Positions 7,840 to 15,540 of a stretch of 22,085 bases of DNA are shown here, piece after piece. The DNA lies in contig JAOTYN010000011.1 of assembly GCA_029861825.1 (NCBI GenBank), positions 1-22,085 on the forward strand. Direction: 5' to 3'. The stretch is from Cyclobacteriaceae bacterium (GTDB lineage: Bacteria; Bacteroidota; Bacteroidia; Cytophagales; Cyclobacteriaceae). Position numbers and translations under genes: made by a program. Numbering within the stretch: position 1 is the stretch's first letter; each line of letters begins with the position of its first letter. The notes under the pieces are model-generated. The model saw nothing but the letters and a program-made list of their open reading frames with translations, was not told the DNA's origin and ran no database searches.

Positions 7840-8784
7840 ATGGCGACTGTGATGGACAATCAGGCTCCGCAGGCCATTATGATGGTCAGGCCCCTACATT
7901 TTGCATACAACGAAGAGACCGCATCTTCCAACGCTTTCCAGCAGGCTCAGGGAAAAGAGAACGTGGAAGAAATCAGAAAAGCTTCCAATCTGGAGTTTGA
8001 AGCCTGTTTGAAACGGCTTAGACAGCATGATATTGAGGTTATTGATTTCACCCCAAATGACGCATTTGAGACCACCGATGAGGTTTTCCCAAACAATTGG
8101 GTGAGTTTTCATGAGGATGGAAAAGTCATTTTGTATCCCATGCTGGCTCCCAGCCGTCGGGCCGAACGCCGTATAGATTTTATTACTGCATTGGACAAAA
8201 ACTACGGGTTTGTAGTGAGTGATATCATCGATTTATCCCACTATGAGAGTCAAGGGCTGTTTTTGGAGGGTACAGGTAGTATGGTGATAGATTATCAGCA
8301 CAAGATATGCTATGCCAACATATCTCCAAGGACCCATTTGCAGCTATTGGAAAAAGTATGTCAAATTCTGGACTGTTCATGTTGTCATTTTCGGGCTGTT
8401 GATGAAAATGGTCAGGATATCTATCATACCAATGTGTTGATGTGTGTGGCCAGTAAGTATGCGGTGGTATGCCTGAATGCTATCAGGGATGAAACGGACC
8501 GCAACAAAGTGGTCCAAAGTCTGGAATCAACCGGACACGAAATTGTGGACATAGACTACGCCCAGATGTCGGCCTTTGCCGGTAATATGATGGAGGTAAG
8601 GGATCAGAAGGGTGCTTCATTGATCATCATGTCGCAATCGGCTTACCAGAGTCTCAGGGAGAAGCAGATTACTACCCTCGAGCAGTACTCCCAGATCGTT
8701 TCTGTAGATATCCCTACTATCGAAAAATATGGGGGTGGCAGTGTGCGTTGCATGATGGCGGGGATTTTCCTGATCCGGGAATAA
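7840..8784 (+). CDS. ctlX: CtlX-like amidinotransferase/deiminase-fold hydrolase
   Basis: Member of the guanidino-group modifying superfamily (arginine deiminase, DDAH, amidinotransferases), closest by pattern to the family annotated as citrulline utilization hydrolase CtlX. The 314 residues show FPNNWVSFH (83-91), LEGTGSMV with Glu143, YHTNVLMC with His196 and GGGSVRCMMAGIF with Cys304, which fit the Glu/His/Cys catalytic set of the fold. The substrate is not established by the sequence: citrulline, arginine or another guanidine compound are all possible. ATG 7840 is used; ATG 7852 is an alternative. It lies 38 bases after aroF with no terminator between, so trp read-through is possible. Its stop abuts the stop of the convergent next gene. 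Confidence 0.85.
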   Translation: MATVMDNQAPQAIMMVRPLHFAYNEETASSNAFQQAQGKENVEEIRKASNLEFEACLKRLRQHDIEVIDFTPNDAFETTDEVFPNNWVSFHEDGKVILYPMLAPSRRAERRIDFITALDKNYGFVVSDIIDLSHYESQGLFLEGTGSMVIDYQHKICYANISPRTHLQLLEKVCQILDCSCCHFRAVDENGQDIYHTNVLMCVASKYAVVCLNAIRDETDRNKVVQSLESTGHEIVDIDYAQMSAFAGNMMEVRDQKGASLIIMSQSAYQSLREKQITTLEQYSQIVSVDIPTIEKYGGGSVRCMMAGIFLIRE

Positions 8785-9468
8785 TTACTCAAAGAATACC
8801 GCCACTTCCGAAAGGCTTTTTCTTTGTAGATCCGGAACCAAGGCTTCATCCTTGGGGTATCCTACTGGGATCAAAAGAAAAGGACGTTCATTGGCTGGCC
8901 GATCCAGGATCTTACTGAGAAAGTTCATAGGGCTGGGAGTATGGGTTAGCGCCACTAATCCTGCGTGATGAATGGCGGTCAACAAAAACCCGCAGGCTAA
9001 ACCCACGGATTCATTCACGTAGTAATTATTGTGTTTCTCCCCATTTTCCAGCTCGTAGACTTTTTTAAAGACTATGATCAACCACGGGGCTTCTTCTAAG
9101 AAGGGCTTATGCCAATCTGTACCGATAGCCTGCAGATCCTGTAGCCAACGGTCACTCATACGTCCATGATAGCTTTGGTACTCCTCTTCTTCTGCAGCCT
9201 CTCGGATCTTCTTTTTCATGGAGGAATCCGAGACCAGGCAAAAGGTCCAGGGTTGCTTGTGGGCTCCGGAGGGGGCGCTGGAGGCTGCGGAAACTATCTG
9301 TTCTATGACCTCCCTGGAAACGGGTTGATTACTAATGTCCCGTACGGTACGCCTTTGATCCAGCCATTGATAGTATTGTTGCGCTCGCTGCAACATTTCT
9401 TCTGGGGAATAGGATTCACGGGCATAGGGTATATGCGGGAACCCATTGATCATTTTGTCATCACTCAT
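8785..9468 (-). CDS. Iodotyrosine deiodinase-like flavoprotein (nitroreductase fold)
   Basis: FMN-dependent nitroreductase-fold protein of 227 residues, strongly like iodotyrosine deiodinase (IYD), which reductively removes halogen from halotyrosines. RRTVRDISNQPV (39-50) and APSGAHKQPWTF (65-76) are the FMN-binding segments. The three residues that in human IYD contact the amino acid substrate (Glu157, Tyr161, Lys182) align with Glu96, Tyr100 and Lys121 with identical spacing. ACGFLLTAIHHAGL, RPANERPFLLIPVGYP and VPDLQRK also follow IYD. There is no membrane anchor, so it is cytoplasmic. The ATG overlaps the upstream gene's stop by one base (TAATG). Other nitroreductase activities cannot be excluded. 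Confidence 0.88.
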   Translation of the reverse strand: MSDDKMINGFPHIPYARESYSPEEMLQRAQQYYQWLDQRRTVRDISNQPVSREVIEQIVSAASSAPSGAHKQPWTFCLVSDSSMKKKIREAAEEEEYQSYHGRMSDRWLQDLQAIGTDWHKPFLEEAPWLIIVFKKVYELENGEKHNNYYVNESVGLACGFLLTAIHHAGLVALTHTPSPMNFLSKILDRPANERPFLLIPVGYPKDEALVPDLQRKSLSEVAVFFE

Positions 9469-10178
9469 TAACTCGCGGATTTCAAGGAATTGTAATGCTT
9501 AAAGATCCTAACAAGATCTTGTTTTCGGGAAAATACCAGCCCCTGTGACCGAATGAAGCGCTTTATTTGGTCTTTGTGATCGGCCATCATAAGCATAGCT
9601 TGTTTTCGCTTTTTTGGGAACCCCAGTATTTCCTGGCCTTTTATTATAAAAAAATCCTCTTTCTTGAAAATGTTATGCTCCCGATGGCTCCCCGACAAAG
9701 CCACACTACTGGTGGCAGGATAAACTTTCAGATAGGTATAAGAGGCCAGGGTTAGTGGCCCATCTGCTAGGATCTGCAGAAATCCTTTCATATCTGGATC
9801 CACTGGGTAATTTTTGCACCTGGTGAATCTTGATATTCCCACGTTGGTAGTATTAAACCATTGAAAACTGTCGATGCGGCTGGCATACAAAACTTTTATC
9901 TCCTGCTCAAAAACGATTTCCATGCGATTACGCATGATATCGTACCTCATGGGCAAGTTCCTGATGGCATTACCATTTTTCAAGTAAATATCACCGGGGC
10001 GGTATTCCTTTTCAATATAATAGTACTGCGCACTGGGGTTGGATGGACGAGGTTTGAGCTCAAAAAGGATCCCATTGCTGTTTTCATAAACTCGGGTAGG
10101 ATCTATGCGAAGTTCTTGGGTTTGTGCGCAAATAGACCCTGGAAGCAGCAAGAGCAAGATGATACTGAATTTCCTCAT
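9468..10178 (-). CDS. Exported protein of unknown function
   Basis: I do not recognise this 236-residue protein. The start is ATG at 10178: it gives a clean signal peptide (MRKFSIILLLLLPGSICAQ, likely cleaved after Ala18), whereas the longer frame to 10310 would run into the upstream trhA gene. After a short mature N-terminus come YYYIEKEYRPGDIYLKNG and NLPMRYDIMRNRMEI, a pattern of short beta strands I associate with small secreted Bacteroidota proteins. The C-terminal third is basic and probably helical. There is no lipobox or sorting domain, so the mature protein is likely periplasmic. It sits 68 bases after trhA and overlaps the deiodinase-like gene by one base, suggesting one transcript. 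Confidence 0.8.
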   Translation of the reverse strand: MRKFSIILLLLLPGSICAQTQELRIDPTRVYENSNGILFELKPRPSNPSAQYYYIEKEYRPGDIYLKNGNAIRNLPMRYDIMRNRMEIVFEQEIKVLYASRIDSFQWFNTTNVGISRFTRCKNYPVDPDMKGFLQILADGPLTLASYTYLKVYPATSSVALSGSHREHNIFKKEDFFIIKGQEILGFPKKRKQAMLMMADHKDQIKRFIRSQGLVFSRKQDLVRIFKHYNSLKSAS

Positions 10179-10246
10179 GGCGTCTTCATGGAATATTAAA
10201 TATAAGTTTATCCGGGAGGAAAAACACGTAAAAAACATGAAAACGC

Positions 10247-10873
10247 CTATAGATACAGGGTAATAGAAAGAAAATGACAACAGCTTCCCGCTAAGACAAA
10301 TAAGTGCCAAAGGGCGTGATTATATCGAAGTTTATTCCAATTGTAGAAGATCACTCCAAAACTATAAAACAACCCACCAGCCAACAGCCATCCTAAACTC
10401 CCGTTGGGGACAAATTCAATCATAGGCTTCACAGCCAAAATGATCAACCAGCCCATTCCTAGGTAAACTGCTGTGGATAGTTTTCTGAATTTTCCAGTAA
10501 ACCATAATTTGAAGCAAGCACCTGCTATAGCTAATCCCCATACGATGATCAATAGAGTCCAGCCCCAGTTGCCACGCAGGGGTAGTAGTAGAAAAGGCGT
10601 ATAGGTACCGGCTATCAGGATGTAGACGGCGATATGATCCATTATGCGAAGAACTTTCTTGGTGGCGGGTTTTAAAGAAGCATGATATAAGGTTGAGGCC
10701 GCAAATAATATCATCACGGAAATCCCGTAAACTATAAATGAGGTTTGTCTCCAGAAATCCGGTTCGTGCAAAACCAAACGAAGCAAAACCACAAACCCTA
10801 CCATAGACAGCCATAGCCCAAAACCGTGGGTTAGGTAGTTAGCTATCTCCTCTTTACTGTGTTTCAAATGCAA
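10247..10873 (-). CDS. trhA: Hemolysin III / PAQR-family membrane protein (TrhA)
   Basis: Seven-helix inner-membrane protein of the PAQR superfamily (hemolysin III, YqfA/TrhA), 208 residues. Hallmarks are EEIANYLTHGFG (8-19), STLYHA with His64, DHIAVYILIAGTYTPF with Asp79, and NHALWHLFVLAGSCCHF with His186, His190 and His200; the Asp and His residues are the putative zinc site. In E. coli TrhA is linked to membrane-energetics homeostasis; despite the name, haemolysis is not established for most members. No ATG exists between the upstream in-frame stop and the conserved start region, so TTG at 10871-10873 is the likely start. It is the first gene of the three-gene - strand cluster. Confidence 0.9.
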   Translation of the reverse strand: MHLKHSKEEIANYLTHGFGLWLSMVGFVVLLRLVLHEPDFWRQTSFIVYGISVMILFAASTLYHASLKPATKKVLRIMDHIAVYILIAGTYTPFLLLPLRGNWGWTLLIIVWGLAIAGACFKLWFTGKFRKLSTAVYLGMGWLIILAVKPMIEFVPNGSLGWLLAGGLFYSFGVIFYNWNKLRYNHALWHLFVLAGSCCHFLSITLYL

Positions 10874-10933
10874 GGACCTGGAATTTTTTATAAAGGTACG
10901 TCATTTTTCCCTTTCGGCGGGCCATAAATATTT

Positions 10934-10957
10934 GCCAAAAGACAAATCTTTTGTGGC
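10934..10957. repeat. Inverted repeat between divergent trhA and tetR-like genes
   Basis: CAAAAGA (10936-10942) and TCTTTTG (10947-10953) are perfect inverted repeats around CAAA, and GCC/GGC outside extend the symmetry with a one-base bulge. It lies in the 121-base gap between the divergent trhA and TetR-like genes, so it could be an operator for either promoter. It has no following T run, so it is not a terminator. Whether any protein binds it is unknown. Confidence 0.35.
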
Positions 10958-10994
10958 TAGAATCAGTTTAATAGGATGATCGAAACATCTGAAT

Positions 10995-11648
10995 ATGCCC
11001 TCATCGAAAGCAAAGGCCAAAGAGCAGTGGATAAACTGGTACCTGGATTATCTAAAAGAAGATGATCAGGCTCCCCTGTGGGTATATCAATTCACCGACG
11101 CTATTGGCAAGAACGACCAAGATTTTTACCAACAGTACCAAGATATTGATGATCTGGAACAAGAGATCTGGATGGGATTTTTTAAACAAACTGAGGATGC
11201 TCTGCTAAACGACGAACATTATGCACAGTTTACTGCCAGGGAAAAATTGCTCAGTTTCTATTTTACCTTTCTGGAAGTATTGGATCGGAATAGGCATGCC
11301 AGTATTTTAATGTTAGATAAAGGATTATTGCCGGCTTTTTCCGGTGGTTGTCTACGGCGGTTCAGGCAATCCTATCTGAATTTTATAGAGCAGCTGGTAG
11401 GGGAGGCTATTCAGGAGCAATCCATACTGGATCGTGTTCCCTTTACTGAATACTACAAACATATTTTATGGTTGCAGTGCCATTTCGTGATCATGTACTG
11501 GAAAAGAGACCGCAGTCAAGATAATACACATACTGATGCCGCCATCGAGAAGGCGGTAAACCTGAGTTTCGATTTACTTGGGCAAAATGCTCTGGATTCA
11601 CTGGCAGGGATGGGTAAATTTCTGTACCAGACTTGGTGGTCTAAATAA
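10995..11648 (+). CDS. TetR-family-like protein with a divergent HTH
   Basis: Mostly helical 217-residue protein. Residues 11-59 resemble a TetR HTH region: helix around WINWYLDYL, then VYQFTDAIGKNDQDFYQQYQDIDDLEQEIW, which has the YxxF/Y-L spacing of TetR helices 2-4 but lacks a typical basic recognition helix. The rest fits a TetR ligand-binding-type domain. Flavobacteria carry similar proteins annotated as TetR C-terminal domain proteins beside an ABC1 kinase gene, as here. It may be a regulator, or a TetR-derived protein that no longer binds DNA. Eight bases separate it from the kinase gene, so the two are almost certainly co-transcribed. Confidence 0.7.
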   Translation: MPSSKAKAKEQWINWYLDYLKEDDQAPLWVYQFTDAIGKNDQDFYQQYQDIDDLEQEIWMGFFKQTEDALLNDEHYAQFTAREKLLSFYFTFLEVLDRNRHASILMLDKGLLPAFSGGCLRRFRQSYLNFIEQLVGEAIQEQSILDRVPFTEYYKHILWLQCHFVIMYWKRDRSQDNTHTDAAIEKAVNLSFDLLGQNALDSLAGMGKFLYQTWWSK

Positions 11649-11656
11649 ACTGAAAT

Positions 11657-12967
11657 ATGAAGGAACAAGTAAAAATTCCTACGGGCAAAGTGAGACGGGC
11701 TACCCGGTTTTTAGCAACGGGAGCTAAGGTAGGAGGAAATTATGTAAAGCATTATACCAAAAAGGTGCTCACCGGCGACAGCGATGAGACCGATTTACAT
11801 CAAAGTAATGCCGAAGATATTTTTGAATCGCTTTCAGAGCTAAAAGGCAGTGTGTTGAAAGTGGCGCAAATGCTCAGCCTGGATAAGCAAGCCTTACCCG
11901 TGGAATATCTCAGGAAATTTTCGGAGGCTCACTACCAGACCCCTCCGCTTTCGTACCCTTTAGTGGTACGCACCTTTCGTCAAGAGTTAGGCTGTAGCCC
12001 ATCTGATTTTTTTGATACCTTCAGTAAGAATGCTGTGAATGCCGCCAGCATTGGTCAGGTACACAGGGCCACCAAAGAAGGCAAAACTCTGGCAGTAAAG
12101 ATCCAATATCCGGGGGTGGCCCAAAGTGTAAGCTCCGATCTCAAAATGGCTTACCCCATTGCTAAAACATTGTTTAAGATGAACCCTCAGGATCTGCAGC
12201 AGTACATGAAAGAGGTTGAAGAAAAGCTGCTGGAGGAAACAGATTATCAGCTTGAACTGGAAAGATCTATAGACTTATCGCAACGTTGTGCCCATCTGGA
12301 TAACCTGGTATTTCCCACCTACTATCCTCAATGGTCCAGCAAAAGGATCATCACTATGGATTGGCAGCCGGGCTGTCATCTGGAAGAATGGCTGGAGAAA
12401 AGCGCGGACCAAGAGACTCGCAACAGAATTGGGCAAACCTTATGGGATTTCTATCAATATCAGATCCATCATCTTCGACAGTTACACGCCGATCCTCATC
12501 CCGGTAATTTTATTGTTAGGGACAATGGACAGGTAGCGGTTATTGATTTTGGTTGCATCAAAGAACTACCTGAGGATTTTTATCACAGTTATTTCAAATT
12601 ACTGGATCCCCAACAGCTGAACCACCCTAACTTGAGGGAAAGCCTGTTTTTAGAGTTGGGATTTTTACACCAGGACGACGAACCACAGCACCGGGAGTTC
12701 TTTGAAAGGACCTTTACGGAAAGCATTGAATTATTAGGTCGTCCCTTTTTCCAGGAATATTTTGATTTCAGCGATTCCGGATATTTCGAAGAGATCTATG
12801 AAATGGGTTCAGAACTTTCAAAAGCACCTCAGATGCGAAACTCCAAGCACGGACGTGGATCCCGGCATGGGTTGTATTTGAACCGCACCTATTTTGGACT
12901 GTATTATTTATTGCATCACCTGGGTGCTAAAGTACAAACCCAGCGATTTCTTCCCGGGAATTCCTAA
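11657..12967 (+). CDS. ABC1/AarF/UbiB-family atypical kinase-like protein
   Basis: A 436-residue UbiB/COQ8-type atypical kinase-like protein, a family linked to isoprenoid quinone biosynthesis and lipid handling; many members behave as ATPases. The motifs appear in order: KVAQ (68-71, in place of the family KxGQ), alanine-rich loop AASIGQ (129-134), the nucleotide lysine Lys148 in LAVKIQYPG, EETDYQLEL around 193-201, catalytic HADPHPGNF with Asp279 and Asn284, and metal-binding DFG at 297-299. No clear transmembrane helix is seen at the C-terminus. The target in this organism, which would probably use menaquinone, is unknown. It is flanked tightly by the TetR-like and TPR genes. Confidence 0.9.
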   Translation: MKEQVKIPTGKVRRATRFLATGAKVGGNYVKHYTKKVLTGDSDETDLHQSNAEDIFESLSELKGSVLKVAQMLSLDKQALPVEYLRKFSEAHYQTPPLSYPLVVRTFRQELGCSPSDFFDTFSKNAVNAASIGQVHRATKEGKTLAVKIQYPGVAQSVSSDLKMAYPIAKTLFKMNPQDLQQYMKEVEEKLLEETDYQLELERSIDLSQRCAHLDNLVFPTYYPQWSSKRIITMDWQPGCHLEEWLEKSADQETRNRIGQTLWDFYQYQIHHLRQLHADPHPGNFIVRDNGQVAVIDFGCIKELPEDFYHSYFKLLDPQQLNHPNLRESLFLELGFLHQDDEPQHREFFERTFTESIELLGRPFFQEYFDFSDSGYFEEIYEMGSELSKAPQMRNSKHGRGSRHGLYLNRTYFGLYYLLHHLGAKVQTQRFLPGNS

Positions 12968-12977
12968 ATTTAGGGCC

Positions 12978-14006
12978 ATGAAGTGGTGTTTATACTTTCT
13001 TCCCATATTGCTTGTGAGTTGTGTGGGGGGGAAAAGCGAGCAGGAGTTGCTGGATGATTTTGCTAGGGCCAATGTTGCCCTCAAGCGAGATCGCTACGTG
13101 ATGGCTATCCAAGCATATGACCAGATCATTAAGGAAAGTCCCAAATTTACTGCGGCCATCAACAACCGGGGGATTGCTTATATGGAGTTGGGCCAATTCC
13201 AGGAAGCCTTAAAGAATTTTGACCTGGTATTGAGCCTGGAGCCGGGTGACTATGACGCAGCTTTTAATCGCACCAGAGCTTTGTGGCTGCAGGGCTTATG
13301 GAGGCCGGCTTTGGAAGAGTTACATTTATTATCCTCCACCCACGATTCCGCTGCGGTTTATTTCCGGATGGGCCAGATATATTACCAACAAAATCGACTG
13401 GATTCCGCACTATGGTCTTTTGATCAATCATTGGAAATCGATACCGTCAATGTTGAAGCTTGGATAAACCGGGGTAATATTCACTACTACAGGGGTGATT
13501 ACCCTCGCAGTCAATACGATATACAAAAGGCGTTGGCCTTGGAGAGTTCTCATCCTCTGGCCATGAATACCCAGGCGCTCCTATTGACGGAAGATTCTGA
13601 TTGGTTAGAGGCGTTAAAATGGATCAAAAGAGCTTTGGCCATTCAACCTGAAGAGCCCTACCTCATTAATAACCTGGGATACGTGTATATGGGAATGGAT
13701 AGCCTATCACAAGCAGAACAATATATTAACCAAAGTCTGCTGTTGGACCCTAACAACCCCTGGGCTTATCGCAATAAAGCAATTTGGTATTTGAAATCCC
13801 ACAGGCCGAAGAAAACCATTGAATTGCTGGAACAAGCGCAAACCATGACTCAAAATAACCCTCCCTTGGATTTATTGTATTACCTGGGGCAAGCCTATGA
13901 GGCCATAGGCGATCATGAAAAAGCCTGTAACACCTGGCATAAAGGACAGCAACAAGGGGATCGGCGTAGTGCTGCCATGCTTGAGCAATTTTGTAAAAGT
14001 GGCTAG
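12978..14006 (+). CDS. TPR-repeat lipoprotein
   Basis: I use ATG 12978, ten bases after the kinase stop, giving 342 residues; the longer frame to 12894 overlaps the kinase and lacks a signal. The N-terminus MKWCLYFLPILLVSC has a lipobox with Cys15, so the protein should be lipid-anchored. The rest is about eight or nine tetratricopeptide repeats, for example AINNRGIAYMELGQFQEALKNF, VYFRMGQIYYQQNRLDSAL and LINNLGYVYMGMDSLSQAE. TPR arrays serve as scaffolds for protein partners. No enzymatic domain is present. Position suggests a role with the kinase, but that is inference. Confidence 0.88.
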   Translation: MKWCLYFLPILLVSCVGGKSEQELLDDFARANVALKRDRYVMAIQAYDQIIKESPKFTAAINNRGIAYMELGQFQEALKNFDLVLSLEPGDYDAAFNRTRALWLQGLWRPALEELHLLSSTHDSAAVYFRMGQIYYQQNRLDSALWSFDQSLEIDTVNVEAWINRGNIHYYRGDYPRSQYDIQKALALESSHPLAMNTQALLLTEDSDWLEALKWIKRALAIQPEEPYLINNLGYVYMGMDSLSQAEQYINQSLLLDPNNPWAYRNKAIWYLKSHRPKKTIELLEQAQTMTQNNPPLDLLYYLGQAYEAIGDHEKACNTWHKGQQQGDRRSAAMLEQFCKSG

Positions 14007-14092
14007 TGCTTTTAGCTGGTTTGTCCAAAAAAATGTTTTGTAAGTCTGCCGAAGACTGGATCAAAGTGGTAAAGTATTACGAAAGCTTATAA

Positions 14093-14122
14093 AAAAAGGC
14101 CATCCAGATGGATGGCCTTTTT
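14093..14122. terminator. Bidirectional intrinsic terminator between the TPR and susD genes
   Basis: AAAAAGGCCATCC (14093-14105) and GGATGGCCTTTTT (14110-14122) form a perfect 13-bp stem with loop AGAT. The A run before it and the T run after it supply U tracts in both directions, so it can end the TPR-lipoprotein transcript (+) and the susCD transcript (-). It lies in the 135-base gap between the two convergent stops. Confidence 0.93.
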
Positions 14123-14141
14123 AATTTCTGAAATCGCTTAA

Positions 14142-15521
14142 TTAATTGCCAAAGAAAGTATCCCAGTTCAATTCAGCCTGAGGACGAGCTAACTGGTCAA
14201 ACACTGACTCATCGGAAGCGATGAAATCATCTTCTAACTCAATCAGTCGATTGTACCTTCTCAAGTCGATCCATCGATGAGGCAGTGGTTCGAACCACAG
14301 TGAATATCGCCTCTCAAATAAGATTTGATCGATCAGCGAGTTCAGGTCCGTAGCTCCCGCATAGTCGGCAAGGCCTGCGTTGGATCTCACCACGTTGATG
14401 GCATCCACCGCATCGGTGGTGTTACCCAATTGCGCACTGGCTTCTGCAAACATTAAAATCAGTTCCTCGTTGCGAATGTAGGGAACATTTTGAGTATTGC
14501 TGGACCATCTTCCGTCTTGGTGAGTAGCAACATATTCCTGCAAGGCCTGATTAGAAACGTGGTTGGCAGGAGACCTCTCAAAGAACTTGCTGGCTCGGGC
14601 GTCGCCGGCCTCCACATCTTCCAGCACACCTGGATGCACCACTTCAATTTGAGTGGAGAACTGATCCAAAGGATAGAAGAAGGGGTTGAAAGGATTGGAT
14701 AAGGTTCCATCGCCTCCTTCGTAGGTATGTGCAGGTCCAGTGTCCATATCACCTCCCAAATCCATAAAGGAGGCATTGCAGGCATTAATCACTTCTTGCC
14801 AATCTTGCTGATAAAGTGCCACTCTGGCTTTAATAGCACGGTTCACTTGAACCATCCCTGCAGGAGAATTGAAACCGTCATAACCCGAAGTAAGGGCGAA
14901 CACAAAAGTACCACCCGCATTATTGAGATCGGATTGGGCGTCGTCCAGCAGATTGGCTACAGCGCCTAATGCCTCCGTAAAACCTAAGAAAGGTCCTGGA
15001 TCCAAAGGATCGGATACATCGATCCTGATTCCGTTCTGGAACTGGGTCATTAGCGGCGGTAGGTACTGATAGCCTTGAATGGTTTTGGCAAATCCGTTTA
15101 TACCACTAATTTCAGCTCCGGCCACCGCACTGGTGTTAGCCGCGGCGTCCATAAGTACGTTGCCTTGCTTAATACACTGATAGGGACCGTCGTAGGTATT
15201 ACCTACCGCAAAGAAGTTAGGATCAGGAGGCAATGCCCGACCTAACCAGTCCGTGGTAAACCTGGGATCAGAATCCCGGTAAGCTAACATTTCCCGGCCG
15301 AAAGAGCCTAATGATCTGGAAGTGGTGGCTATATACAATCTTGTACGGGATTCAAGACCCGCTACTAGAGCTTGAAGTTGTACCAGCGAGGCTTCACTTG
15401 CAATTACTGAGGCATCAGCGGCGTTGGGGTTAGTAACCTCGTCGGGATCAAAAAAGTCGCATGCGCTAACCGCACCAACCAGCATCAATGCCAAACTGAA
15501 TTTATATATTTTACTTTTCAT
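14142..15521 (-). CDS. susD: SusD/RagB-family outer-membrane lipoprotein
   Basis: Surface lipoprotein that caps a SusC transporter and helps bind its substrate. ATG 15521 gives 459 residues with signal MKSKIYKFSLALMLVGAVSAC; Cys21 is the lipidated residue and DFFDPDE after it fits the acidic surface-export signal of Bacteroidota. A longer frame reaches 15614 but overlaps susC and lacks the signal at its N-terminus. SusD features include the helical TPR-like core, the Asn-rich NPNAADAS region near the start and the C-terminal YIRNEELILMFAEAS and LWFEPLPHRWIDLRRYNR segments. It begins 19 bases after susC. The substrate (glycan, peptide or other) cannot be told. Confidence 0.93.
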   Translation of the reverse strand: MKSKIYKFSLALMLVGAVSACDFFDPDEVTNPNAADASVIASEASLVQLQALVAGLESRTRLYIATTSRSLGSFGREMLAYRDSDPRFTTDWLGRALPPDPNFFAVGNTYDGPYQCIKQGNVLMDAAANTSAVAGAEISGINGFAKTIQGYQYLPPLMTQFQNGIRIDVSDPLDPGPFLGFTEALGAVANLLDDAQSDLNNAGGTFVFALTSGYDGFNSPAGMVQVNRAIKARVALYQQDWQEVINACNASFMDLGGDMDTGPAHTYEGGDGTLSNPFNPFFYPLDQFSTQIEVVHPGVLEDVEAGDARASKFFERSPANHVSNQALQEYVATHQDGRWSSNTQNVPYIRNEELILMFAEASAQLGNTTDAVDAINVVRSNAGLADYAGATDLNSLIDQILFERRYSLWFEPLPHRWIDLRRYNRLIELEDDFIASDESVFDQLARPQAELNWDTFFGN

Positions 15522-15540
15522 AATTTTTCTCTTTTGATGC

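Noticed and set aside
8838..8855. CCAAGG/CCTTGG hairpin near the ctlX-deiodinase junction as a terminator
   Set aside because: It lies within coding sequence and has no T run on either strand.
10179..10310. 44-residue extension of the exported protein gene
   Set aside because: It would overlap the end of trhA, and the signal peptide begins only at the Met encoded at 10178.
12894..12977. Longer start for the TPR lipoprotein
   Set aside because: It lies inside the kinase gene and would bury the lipoprotein signal within the chain.
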